Below are positions 9,262-17,726 of a DNA stretch of 64,000 nt, in pieces. The translations under genes were made by a program, and so were the position numbers. Origin of the DNA: JAHEKD01 sp965204695 (lineage in GTDB: Bacteria > Pseudomonadota > Gammaproteobacteria > Arenicellales > JAHEKD01); contig OZ242007.1 in the NCBI GenBank assembly GCA_965204695.1, forward strand, positions 1,922,001 through 1,986,000, given 5' to 3'. Positions within the stretch are counted from its first letter, which is position 1; each line of letters opens with the position of its first letter. Below the pieces are notes generated by a model. The model was not told the origin of the DNA. It searched no databases and worked only from the letters and a program-made list of their open reading frames with translations.

Positions 9262-9280
9262 TAATAATAAGTTATTATTA
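9262..9280. promoter_or_regulatory. Palindrome in the dioxygenase/LysR divergent promoter
   Basis: TAATAATAA, a central G, then TTATTATTA form a perfect 9-bp inverted repeat between the divergent dioxygenase and LysR genes. It is a plausible LysR box. The composition is entirely A/T apart from the centre, which weakens the case. Confidence 0.4.
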
Positions 9281-9328
9281 AGTTCATTTAAATCCTATTA
9301 TTTATCATTAATATGATGACTTTTAGTT

Positions 9329-10260
9329 ATGTTTAAAAATAACCTTGGCAACTATTCACTCGATGCTTTATTGATATTTGGCTACGCAGCCAAACACATG
9401 AACTTCACTCATGCCGCACGGGAATTATCCGTGACCCAAGCAGCTGTAAGCCGTCGTATCCTCAAGTTAGAGCAACAATTAGGCAAACCTCTTTTTATTC
9501 GCAAACCTAAGCGTAGATTGGAGTTATCTACAGAGGGACAACTACTCTACACCACAGTCAAGCAAAGTCTTTTGCTTATAGATAAAACAATTAGCGAAAT
9601 AACCAAGTCAACAGACAAAAATACTATCTCGATTACTACCACCTCCGGCTTTGCCAGTCTATGGTTAATGCCTCGGTTAGCTAAATTTAATGAATTACAT
9701 CCGCAAATAAATGTCAGGCTGGTGTTGGTCGACGATTTAGTTGATTTATCCTCAGAGGGATTGATATAGGCATTCGCTACGGTACTGGCAAATGGGAAAA
9801 CCTCGATTCAACATTATTATTTGGCGAATATGTTTACCCAGTTTGTAGCCGCAGTTATTTTCAAAAACACCCACAAATAAAAAATCTTGAATCTTTGGCG
9901 AGTGCCGATTTACTTCACGTCGAGGAAAAAGTATTAACCGTAGCCAATTGGAAAAAATGGCTGGGAGAATTCGGAATACTACTTGAAGATAAACAAGCCA
10001 GATTAATCTACAATAATTATCCACTGCTTATCCAAAGTTGTCTTGATAGTCAGGGAGTCTTGCTTGGCTGGCATCACATGATTTACGACTTGATTGAGTC
10101 AGGAAAATTGATTCGTCCCATCACAGAAGTATTACAGACCAAAAACGGATTTTACCTAATCACTGTGGGCGACAGATCACTAAATACAAATGCAAAGTTA
10201 TTTTTTGATTGGGTAAAGCTGAATGCTGATACCCGGAAACCAGCCATTTGCTTTGGCTAA
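9329..10260 (+). pseudogene. LysR family regulator, GcvA-like, disrupted by one frameshift
   Basis: Bases 9329-9769 encode an intact N-terminus: HTH with THAARELSVTQAAVSRRI at about residues 30-47 and the start of the co-inducer domain, ending ...SSEGLI-stop. The expected continuation is in the next frame from about 9757 (GIDIGIRYGTGKW..., the conserved DLAIRYG block) and runs to 10260, giving about 310 residues in total. The join lies in GAGGGATT at 9755-9762. Restoring one G would read GAG GGG ATT (E-G-I) and repair the frame. It is either a real inactivating deletion or a homopolymer sequencing error. It would regulate the divergent dioxygenase/oxidase operon. Confidence 0.85.
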
Positions 10261-10628
10261 GCACGGTCTGACGGATGGTTAATACCATCTCCAACTGGAA
10301 CTTCACCATAAGAGAAAGGATCAATATCTTCCAGACAAGCAATGTTGACACCAAACTCATTTGGATTACTGCGGCGTTGATGATGAGTGTAAATGCCGCA
10401 AACACTGCAGAAATAATGTTTTGCAGTTTTGGTATTCCATTGATAAAGCGTTAGTTTATCTTCCCCCTTAGTAATTTTTAGCTTATCGAGCAGAACACTG
10501 GCCACAATGGCTCCTTTTCTTCGGCATATGGAACAGTTACAACGGCGTAAATCCTCCAGCCCATTTTCCAAAGTCACCTCAAATTCAACCGCTCCACAAT
10601 GGCAACTTCCGTTTTTGATTTCGGTCAT
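10257..10628 (-). CDS. GFA (CENP-V/glutathione-dependent formaldehyde-activating) family protein
   Basis: A 123-residue zinc-binding protein. Paired cysteines are visible in SCHCGAVEF, RCNCSICRRKG and FCSVCGIYTHHQ, which form the two structural/catalytic zinc sites of the GFA fold. Family members are often annotated as S-hydroxymethylglutathione synthase-like, but most are biochemically undefined. It overlaps the tail of the LysR pseudogene by 4 bp in convergent orientation and is divergent from the FkbM gene. A second GFA gene is at 23452. Confidence 0.9.
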   Translation of the reverse strand: MTEIKNGSCHCGAVEFEVTLENGLEDLRRCNCSICRRKGAIVASVLLDKLKITKGEDKLTLYQWNTKTAKHYFCSVCGIYTHHQRRSNPNEFGVNIACLEDIDPFSYGEVPVGDGINHPSDRA

Positions 10629-10654
10629 AATAGCTATCTCTTATTTTTACTGGA

Positions 10655-11452
10655 ATGATGATTCACAACAATATTACGTTTTTCAATCGTGACTATAACA
10701 GTCTTGGCAATAGTCTTGCTGAAGTTACCATCGGTGAGCTTACAGTTACGGTACCAGATCACAGCTTCTGGAAAAAATTCGCCGACGGCTGGGAACCTGA
10801 TACCGAACGCGTTTATGGATCTGTCGTCACATCCGGTTCTACAGTTTTAGATATTGGTGCCTGGATTGGCCCGACACTATTATTTGCGCTTGCTTGTGGC
10901 GCAGAAAAAATTATTGCCCTTGAACCCAACCCTGAAAGTTATTCTGCCATTGAAAAACTTCTGAATCTGAATCCAGAGATCGCAAAAAAAGTCACTTTGC
11001 TTAATCAAGCGATTAGCAACAACCCCGGCACCTTGAAATTAGGATTAGTTGAAGATGAATCTGATACCAGTACTTTTGGTATCCAAGGAAACCAAATCGA
11101 AATTCAAGCAACAACTGTTGCTGATCTAATTGAAGAATATAACCTTGTGGAAATTGATTTAATCAAAATCGATATTGAAGGCGCTGAAGTATTACTTAGA
11201 GAAACTCTTGAAAAGCTCAGTTTTCGATCAGGACAAAGAATTCATCTTTCTATTCATGTTCCGTTTTTTCCAAAAACTTTGGACAACCATAGGTTTGCAG
11301 AATCATTCAAAAACTTTGCTATTTTTGACGATCGGGGAGAACAATTAAGCCATCAAACGCTAACAGACAGATTAACAACTGAACAAACCCATCCGAAATG
11401 GGGAACCAAACACGGTAATTTCTTTGAAGTGCTACTAGTAAGTAATTTATAA
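10655..11452 (+). CDS. FkbM family SAM-dependent methyltransferase
   Basis: A 265-residue class I methyltransferase. SAM motif I is VLDIGAWIGPTLLFA near residue 68, the acidic residue follows in IIALEPNPES, and the FkbM signature IDLIKIDIEGAE lies near residue 170. FkbM enzymes O-methylate sugars, polyketides or small alcohols; the substrate is not predictable. It stands alone between a divergent GFA gene and a convergent thioredoxin-like gene. A second, distinct FkbM gene is at 48793. Confidence 0.9.
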   Translation: MMIHNNITFFNRDYNSLGNSLAEVTIGELTVTVPDHSFWKKFADGWEPDTERVYGSVVTSGSTVLDIGAWIGPTLLFALACGAEKIIALEPNPESYSAIEKLLNLNPEIAKKVTLLNQAISNNPGTLKLGLVEDESDTSTFGIQGNQIEIQATTVADLIEEYNLVEIDLIKIDIEGAEVLLRETLEKLSFRSGQRIHLSIHVPFFPKTLDNHRFAESFKNFAIFDDRGEQLSHQTLTDRLTTEQTHPKWGTKHGNFFEVLLVSNL

Positions 11453-11476
11453 ATATGAAGACCGTCGCTGGAAACG

Positions 11477-11944
11477 CTAACCGGGTCTCATTCTATCAAG
11501 AAATGATCGTACCGCTGCTTGTTCCTGCAGCCCTATAGCAACATCTTTTTTTCTGCCCTGATCATTAAAATACAACAACGTTACATTACTGACATCATGT
11601 TGACGAGAAAATCGGTAACCTTTATCTGATCTGATATTGGCGATGCGAAATTCAATTTCGGGAAATTCATCTAAAACCGAGTAAACACTGGAGAGCAGTT
11701 TTCTGCATTTACTGCACTGTGGATCATGAATTTGCACTAATACCGGTTTGCCTTGTCCAATTGTGCTCAAATCATGTAAATTTGCTTGTTTTTTCGAATA
11801 AGATGAAAAAGCAATGTAGGCGGGAATCGTTAATGCTGTGGCAATGCCTATACGAATTGCACTACGGCGATTGAATTTAAATTTTTGCTTTGGATTGATT
11901 TTTTTCTTAGTTACTCGTTTTTTTGTTTTTTTTCGTGAAACCAT
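11477..11944 (-). CDS. Membrane-anchored thioredoxin-like protein
   Basis: A 155-residue protein with a very basic N-terminus (about 30 residues, mostly Lys/Arg), one hydrophobic segment at about 32-48 (IGIATALTIPAYIAF), and a thioredoxin-like domain. PVLVQIHDPQCSKCRKLL supplies a CxxC pair (CSKC) at about residue 78, and VTLLYFNDQGR is the expected following strand. It is probably an inner-membrane protein with the domain in the periplasm. The RRSA context before the hydrophobic segment is faintly Tat-like. Whether it is a reductase or an assembly factor cannot be told. Confidence 0.7.
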   Translation of the reverse strand: MVSRKKTKKRVTKKKINPKQKFKFNRRSAIRIGIATALTIPAYIAFSSYSKKQANLHDLSTIGQGKPVLVQIHDPQCSKCRKLLSSVYSVLDEFPEIEFRIANIRSDKGYRFSRQHDVSNVTLLYFNDQGRKKDVAIGLQEQAAVRSFLDRMRPG

Positions 11945-11950
11945 AAGTAG

Positions 11951-12244
11951 ACCCTGTTTAATTCAGAATACTTTAGTGCTTCCAAAATACAAAAAGTTCG
12001 TATTTCTGTCAGATTACTCAAATATAAGGCCTTTCGAAAATTCACAGTCGACCATAAGAAAGTCACTCTGGCGGAGTCGGATAGTGAAATGCCAGACTCA
12101 GAATTATTGGCTAGTATAGCAAGCATCCTGGTACGTTCATCTTCAACCGGTGCCACCCTAACTCTTGACCAATGTGTGCATAATGTAAATTTACTGATGA
12201 CAATGGATCGGCATATTCACGTTAAGACAAACAGAAAAAAGTAA
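11951..12244 (+). CDS. Possible small protein or gene remnant (no standard start)
   Basis: The frame is open from 11951 to TAA at 12242-12244 (about 97 codons). It has protein-like composition, for example VRISVRLLKYKAFRKFTVD and SDSEMPDSELLASIASIL. No ATG, GTG or TTG occurs before an internal ATG near 12089; only CTG 11954 is near the front. I do not recognise the sequence. It occupies most of the 360-bp gap between the thioredoxin-like gene and the aminotransferase. It may be a gene that lost its start, or chance. Confidence 0.25.
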   Translation, partial: TLFNSEYFSASKIQKVRISVRLLKYKAFRKFTVDHKKVTLAESDSEMPDSELLASIASILVRSSSTGATLTLDQCVHNVNLLMTMDRHIHVKTNRKK

Positions 12245-12304
12245 AAATACCGTCAGGTTGCTTTAAACTCTATAATACGCGTTCATCACAACACACAGCA
12301 CACT

Positions 12305-13443
12305 ATGGAATTGGAAGAATTCAAACTTGAGCGCACTTTATCGCTTTACGAAAACTTGGTCGAATACGATATTTCGCCCAGCGGTGTTCATCATTTTACA
12401 ATTGAAGAACTTCTCACCGAGGATGAGCAAAAGGAATTATTACAACAGGAAATAGGTTACGGCTGGACCAACGGTTCAATTGAATTACGTCAAACCATTG
12501 CTAACTTATATAAGGATCGTGACGCCGACAATACCATCGCGTGTAGTGGTTCGGCTGAAGCAAATTTATTGGTTGTTCTTTCTTTTTTGAACCCTGGTGA
12601 TGAAATCATTGTTGTCGTGCCCAATTTTCTTCAAATCTGGGGGCTGGCCCGTGGACTTGGCATTACCGTCAAAGAGTTATGGCTAAAAGAGGAACTGGGC
12701 TGGCAACCTGATCTGTCTGAGCTGGAATCAATGGTTACTCCGAAAACTAAAATGATAACCATTTGCCACCCCAACAATCCTACCGGGCAGTACTTACCAC
12801 AAGATAAAATGCAACAGTTAGTTGATTTTTGTCGTCAAAGAGACTTGTGGCTGCATGCAGACGAAATTTATCGAGGCTCGGAAATTTTCATGGATGAACC
12901 GCCGAGTTTTGCTGATCTCTATGAAAAAGCGATTGTTTCATCTGGCACTTCTAAAGCGATGGGGTTACCTGGACTTAGAATCGGCTGGCTAGTCGGACCC
13001 AAAGATGAAATTTATACCGCCTGGCAACGCAAGGATTATGCTTCCACTGTTCCCAGTACTCCAATGCAATTTATCGCCAATATTGCATTGCAGCCAGAAC
13101 GGCGCCAACAAATTCTAGAGCGTGGCCGAACAAGGTTAAGATCAAATCTAAGCATTTTCCAAGATTGGGCCAATGATCGATCCGAAACCATCAGTTTCAT
13201 ACCTCCACAAGCCGGTGCAATGGCATTCTTTCGGTATCATTATAAACCGACAAAAAGCAGGATATTAATTCAACTGAGTTAATGCAGCGATTACGCAAAG
13301 AACAGGATATCCTGGTTTTACCGGGCGATGCTTATGGAATGGACAATTTCATTCGTATCGGAATCTGTATTCCCGAAGATCATTTACGCATAGGGCTCGA
13401 ACGTATGGACAACGTTTTTAGTCAACTGGAACTCGCAGCTTAA
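12305..13443 (+). pseudogene. Class I/II PLP aminotransferase, disrupted by one frameshift
   Basis: Bases 12305-13282 encode 325 residues of a fold-type I aminotransferase: YGWTNGSIELR, CHPNNPTGQYL, HADEIYRG and the PLP-lysine loop SSGTSKAMGLPGLRIGWL. The reading ends abruptly after AMAFFRYHYKPTKS. The natural C-terminus is in the next frame (QDILVLPGDAYGM, FIRIGICIPEDHLRIGLERM) and ends at 13443, giving about 380 residues. The shift is in the A run at 13252-13256. Six As instead of five would read ACA AAA AAG and restore the frame. Real mutation and homopolymer sequencing error are both possible. Substrate unknown. Confidence 0.85.
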
Positions 13444-13545
13444 ACTATATTGAGACAATTTAACGTTTCGATGACTACCATATAGTCATCGTCAAACAAC
13501 ACGTCTATAATGCCCCTAGACAGATGGTGATTGGAGAGTCCCGTT

Positions 13546-15156
13546 ATGATCATGAATAACACACGTTATATTCCGTGGTTGCTGACCCTGGCAGCTATTC
13601 CCGCTGGATTACTTTTGGCCGCGCTTGCCCCATTTTGGGGAGGTATTGTTTTTGCCATAGGCATACTAGGAGGTGGTTATGGACTTTATGATGTTGTCCA
13701 AAATAGAAGCTCGGTACTAAAAAACTACCCCGTCACTGCACGACTACGATTTTTGTTCGAAACTTTCCGACCTGAAATCCGCCAATATTTTCTGGAAAGT
13801 GACCATGATGAAGTCCCCTTTTCACGTGAACAACGTTCATTAGTGTATCGCCGTGCTAAAGGCATGGAAGGACTCAGACCGTTCGGCACACTTAAAAACC
13901 AAAGAGGTGTTGGTCATTTATGGATCAACCATTCGATGTCACCTTCACATCTGGAGAGTTCGGATTTTCGCTCCCGAGTCGGCTGCAAGGATTGCACCAA
14001 GCCTTATGACAGTTCAGTATTAAATATTTCAGGCATGTCTTATGGCGCCCTTTCGCCTAATGCGATTTTAGCTTTAAATAAAGGTGCTCAACTTGGTGGA
14101 TTTGCTCACACTACAGGTGAAGGATCAATTTCAAAGTTTCATCGCGAGAATGGTGGTGATTTAATCTGGCAAATTGCTAGCGGCTATTTCGGTTGTCGCA
14201 ATCAAGATGGCACTTTTAATCCTGATCTGTTTGCTGAAAGATCCAACGAAGAACAGGTCAAGATGGTCGAAATAAAACTATCACAAGGCGCCAAACCCGG
14301 TCATGGTGGCATCTTACCCGGCGCTAAAGTCACTGAAGAGATAGCAGAAGCCAGAGGCATCCCGGTTGGACAAGACTGTCATAGCCCTGCTCGACACAGT
14401 GCTTTTACCAACCCATTGGAATTAATGGAATTTATTAAAAAGTGCCGAGAATTATCAGGCGGTAAACCTATAGGTATCAAGCTCTGCGTGGGCCACCCCT
14501 GGGAATTTTTTGGGATTGCCAAAGCCATGATCGAATCAGGAACAACTCCTGATTTCATTACTGTTGACGGTTCAGAAGGAGGCACTGGTGCTGCACCGGT
14601 TGAGTTCGCCGATCATATTGGTGCGCCCCTGCGTGAAGGCTTGATGTTGGTTCATAACACCTTAGTCGGCTTGGGCCTTAGAAATGAAATTAAAATCATC
14701 GTCTCAGGCAAGATAATCAGTGCTTTTGATATGTCACGAACATTTTGTTTGGGCTCAGATATTTGCAACATGGCCCGTGGTTTTATGTTTGCCATTGGCT
14801 GTATTCAGGCACAAGCTTGTCATACTGGCCATTGTCCCACAGGTGTCACAACCCAAGATCCCGGGCGTTACAAGGCCCTAGTGGTGGCAGATAAGTATGA
14901 GCGGGTAGCTAATTTCCATAGAAATACCATGGAAGCGTTAAAAGAAACAATTGAAGCTACCGGCTTACAACATGCTTCAGAATTTACCCCGCATCATTTA
15001 ATGATGCGTATTAGTAGCACGGATGTTCGCTCTGCCGCCAGTCAATATAAATGGTTAGATGAAGGCTCGTTATTGACAGGGAAATCCAACCACCCAGCTT
15101 TCGAAAAATTCTGGGATATGGCGCGTACTGATTCTTTTGTTGTGACATCAGCATAG
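13546..15156 (+). CDS. FMN-binding glutamate synthase family protein, membrane-anchored
   Basis: A 536-residue protein. Two hydrophobic segments at about residues 8-28 and 30-48 are followed by a GltS-like FMN/Fe-S catalytic barrel. Visible motifs are GMSYGALSPNAILALNKGA, GAKPGHGGILPGAKV, IKLCVGHPWEF, VDGSEGGTGAAP (FMN) and cysteine-rich QACHTGHCPTGV. It lacks the glutaminase domain, so it is a stand-alone member such as found in methylamine/glutamate metabolism or of unknown role. Start ATG 13546 follows GGAGAG; the in-frame TTG at 13531 is less likely. Confidence 0.9.
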   Translation: MIMNNTRYIPWLLTLAAIPAGLLLAALAPFWGGIVFAIGILGGGYGLYDVVQNRSSVLKNYPVTARLRFLFETFRPEIRQYFLESDHDEVPFSREQRSLVYRRAKGMEGLRPFGTLKNQRGVGHLWINHSMSPSHLESSDFRSRVGCKDCTKPYDSSVLNISGMSYGALSPNAILALNKGAQLGGFAHTTGEGSISKFHRENGGDLIWQIASGYFGCRNQDGTFNPDLFAERSNEEQVKMVEIKLSQGAKPGHGGILPGAKVTEEIAEARGIPVGQDCHSPARHSAFTNPLELMEFIKKCRELSGGKPIGIKLCVGHPWEFFGIAKAMIESGTTPDFITVDGSEGGTGAAPVEFADHIGAPLREGLMLVHNTLVGLGLRNEIKIIVSGKIISAFDMSRTFCLGSDICNMARGFMFAIGCIQAQACHTGHCPTGVTTQDPGRYKALVVADKYERVANFHRNTMEALKETIEATGLQHASEFTPHHLMMRISSTDVRSAASQYKWLDEGSLLTGKSNHPAFEKFWDMARTDSFVVTSA

Positions 15157-15246
15157 CGGATAAACTTTAAAGACTGGTTAGATCAAATTTAGCAAACAGG
15201 ACACTTAACTACCATAAATTCTATCTATATGCTTTCTATTTAGAAT

Positions 15247-16137
15247 TTATTTTCTATGAGACTCGAAATCTAAGTATCTTGATATTAAACAGACATAACC
15301 ATCGTTGAAGGTGACTTTGCATACACACAAAAACGTTCCAAAGGCTGTAGTGCGTATACCAATAAATCCTTTATCTTGAATCGCCGGAAATACACGATTT
15401 CCCCAATGCTTACCTAAGAAAAACTCGGCATAACGAATATCAGATAAATCATTAGATTGGTGTCTAAAGATATATAAAGATATCAAAATCTTGACCTACC
15501 TTGTTAGAAGGCTGAATAACGTGTGTTAGTGCTATACCCCTGCTTTGATTATAAATTTCATTCCTTAAATCATTCCATTCATCAGGAGAATCTATTTGGG
15601 TACCGCGAATTGAATCGACTCCTATATCTAGCAATTCAATACCCGGACCTACGCGAGGTATTTCTTGCATTGCAATGTGACGACCTAAATCTGCCACAAC
15701 AACTGATGTAAGCTGGTTTTTAGATGTAAATCTCTGGCAGACGTGATTTGAAAGCAATCTGTTCTTTAGTATTTCCAGCTTCGCTTTTGACCACCATAGT
15801 CGATATTGGCAGGTAACCATGGGTAGTCTTCGTCTACTATATAAATGAACCGTGGTATGTTTGCTAAGGTAGCAGTATCATACTCTGATTCAGTAATCGA
15901 ACTCTCATCTCCAGCAGGGATAAACCCATAACGATAGGCGTATATGCCAACAAATAATTGCGATTCATTATTTATTAGCCGCATACATTCATCTTTGGGA
16001 CGTTGATCTCTTGCACCTAAATTTTCCATTGAGATATCTTGTAATCCAAGTTGACGAATACCATCTCTTACCGCTTTACGATGATTCTCAAGATCCGAGA
16101 ATGTAGAAGAAACAAACACGTTGTCCAAATTTATCAC
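15247..16137 (-). pseudogene. DUF4062 protein with pYEATS-like C-terminus, two frameshifts
   Basis: Read 5' to 3' on the minus strand, three pieces make one protein of about 295 residues. Piece 1 (16137 to about 15790) is a DUF4062 N-terminus (VFVSSTFSDLENHRKAVRDG, MENLGARDQRPKDEC). Piece 2 (about 15790-15467) is in a second frame, SKAKLEILKNRLLSNH to FDIFIYL. Piece 3 (about 15468-15247) returns to the first frame (RHQSNDLSDIRYAEFFLG, FGTFLCVCKVTFNDGY). Piece 3 resembles the pYEATS sandwich of prokaryotic conflict proteins, a tentative call. One missing T and one extra T would explain both shifts. It stands 113 bp upstream of, and divergent from, BrnT. Confidence 0.65.
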
Positions 16138-16213
16138 CTGATTTTTTGATAACCATAATAATTTATTTATCTTTAGATTGCTGTATTCATGGACATAGAG
16201 AATAAATATTTAT

Positions 16214-16243
16214 TTGAAATATATGTACGTTTGTACATATAAT
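16214..16243 (+). promoter_or_regulatory. brnTA promoter with embedded operator palindrome
   Basis: TTGAAA (16214-16219), an 18-bp spacer, then TATAAT (16238-16243) form a near-consensus sigma70 promoter. A perfect palindrome, TATATGTAC / GTACATATA with GTTT between (16220-16241), fills the spacer and overlaps the -10. This is where an autorepressing BrnA or BrnTA complex is expected. Transcription should start near 16250, at the BrnT ATG itself. Confidence 0.75.
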
Positions 16244-16250
16244 ATAACTA

Positions 16251-16523
16251 ATGGAATATTTGTGGGATCCGGCCAAGGGAAAGGCCAATTACTTGAAACA
16301 TGGAGTTGAGTTCTCTGAAGCAGTTATTTCATTGGAAGATCCTTATTCTTTGCATATTGTTGATCCTGAATGTTTTGATGAAGAAAGATTTATCGCTCTG
16401 GGGATAGATAGTTTAGGAAGAATATTAGTAACGGTTTACAGTTATCACGAAGATACGGTTCGAATTATCAGCTCACGTAAGGCTTCACCTAGAGAAAGGA
16501 AACACTACCAAACATCATCATGA
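16251..16523 (+). CDS. brnT: BrnT family ribonuclease toxin (type II TA)
   Basis: A 90-residue toxin of the BrnT family, a RelE-fold RNase that cleaves RNA and stops growth. It shows the standard opening YLWDPAKGKANYLKHGVEFSEA, the central FDEERFIALGIDSLGRILV, and the closing RIISSRKASPRERKHY. BrnT precedes its antitoxin, as is usual for this family. The ATG lies directly at the predicted transcription start, so the message may be leaderless. The stop overlaps the BrnA start by 4 bp (ATGA). Confidence 0.93.
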   Translation: MEYLWDPAKGKANYLKHGVEFSEAVISLEDPYSLHIVDPECFDEERFIALGIDSLGRILVTVYSYHEDTVRIISSRKASPRERKHYQTSS

Positions 16524-16774
16524 AAAAAAAATACGATTTTAGTAATGCAAAACCTTCACCTTTTGCTGCGATGTCAAAAGGTAAAACCCGTATAACCATT
16601 CGCCTGGATTCCGATATTATTAATTGGTTTAAAAAACAAGTCGAAGATGCTGGCGGTGGCAATTATCAGTCTATGATTAATTTAGCTTTGCGCCGGTATA
16701 TTGAGCAATCGAATGAACCTATGGAAAAGATGCTCAGACGAGTATTACGTGAGGAATTGAAAAAAGCGGGTTAG
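16520..16774 (+). CDS. brnA: BrnA family antitoxin
   Basis: An 84-residue antitoxin. The flexible N-terminus is followed by a ribbon-helix-helix DNA-binding segment (TRITIRLDSDIINWFKKQ), the conserved G.NYQSMINLALRRYI and a basic C-terminal helix. BrnA binds and neutralises BrnT and represses the operon. It overlaps brnT by 4 bp (translational coupling) and converges on the enoyl-CoA hydratase gene 19 bp away. Both genes look intact, unlike the adjacent DUF4062 gene. Confidence 0.93.
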   Translation: MKKKYDFSNAKPSPFAAMSKGKTRITIRLDSDIINWFKKQVEDAGGGNYQSMINLALRRYIEQSNEPMEKMLRRVLREELKKAG

Positions 16775-16793
16775 AGCAATTAACCGATAGCAA

Positions 16794-17588
16794 TTATGCT
16801 GATTTCCACTTCGGTTTGCGTTTTTCGATAAAAGCGTCGATGCCTTCATTAGTATCCTCTTCCATCATGTTGCAGGCCATTACTTCACCCGCGTAGTTAT
16901 AGGCATCAGTAAGATTCATTTCCAATTGTTTATAAAACATGGATTTACCTATTCGAACGGCAACAGGCGCTTTGGCACAAATGCTGTCCGTGATTTCTTT
17001 GACTTTGGCTTCGAGCTGATCTTCTGGCACTACATCATTCACCAAGCCTTTTGTCATAGCTGTTTGAGCGTCTATAAACTCTCCGGTGACCAGCATTTTA
17101 AAGGCATCCTTGGTTTTGATATTTCTGGATAAAGCTACTGCTGGTGTAGAACAAAATAATCCTGCATTAATCCCTGATACGGCAAATCGCGCTTGATCGC
17201 TGGCTACAGCAATGTCACAAGTTGCGACTAGCTGACAACCGGCTGCCGTTGCAACCCCCTGTACTTGCGCGATGACTGGGACAGGTAAATTCACTAGCGA
17301 TTGCATCAGCGTTGCACACTGTTTAAACAGTTTTTGGTAATACTCTTTTTGCGGGTTTGCACGCATTTGTTTTAAATCGTGGCCGGGACAAAAAGCCTTA
17401 CCTTTGGCAGCTACCACAACACAGCGGACACTCGGATCACTTTCAATTGCATCAACATGTTCCTGGAACGCCGACAGCATTTCGACTGATAATGCATTGA
17501 ATTTTTCCGGGCGATTCAAGGTTAAAGTGCAAACACCGTTATTCAATTCATATTCAATAATTTGCTCGCTTTGGGTTTTATCTAGCAT
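16794..17588 (-). CDS. Enoyl-CoA hydratase/isomerase family protein
   Basis: A 264-residue crotonase-fold enzyme. Visible features are CTLTLNRPEKFNALS near residue 20, the CoA/oxyanion segment KAFCPGHDLKQM near 67, and VQGVATAAGCQLVATCDIAVAS near 110. It acts on acyl-CoA thioesters, by hydration, isomerisation or decarboxylation. The glutamate expected at the second oxyanion block (GCQLV... in place of GGG.EL) is not obvious, so classical hydratase activity is uncertain. It is monocistronic. Confidence 0.88.
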   Translation of the reverse strand: MLDKTQSEQIIEYELNNGVCTLTLNRPEKFNALSVEMLSAFQEHVDAIESDPSVRCVVVAAKGKAFCPGHDLKQMRANPQKEYYQKLFKQCATLMQSLVNLPVPVIAQVQGVATAAGCQLVATCDIAVASDQARFAVSGINAGLFCSTPAVALSRNIKTKDAFKMLVTGEFIDAQTAMTKGLVNDVVPEDQLEAKVKEITDSICAKAPVAVRIGKSMFYKQLEMNLTDAYNYAGEVMACNMMEEDTNEGIDAFIEKRKPKWKSA

Positions 17589-17726
17589 TGTTTTGCCTCC
17601 AGACTTAAGTGCTGCCTCTCAGAGTGAGAAATGACAGGCTAGTCATTAATCGAAATAATCTCTACAAAAATATTAATATCCTCTTATTAACGCGATTAGT
17701 CAAATTGGCTATGCTAAATTTCGATC

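Noticed and set aside
11911..12156. Minus-strand 81-codon frame overlapping the thioredoxin-like start
   Set aside because: It overlaps the well-supported gene at its front and has no recognisable motif or ribosome site; likely a shadow.
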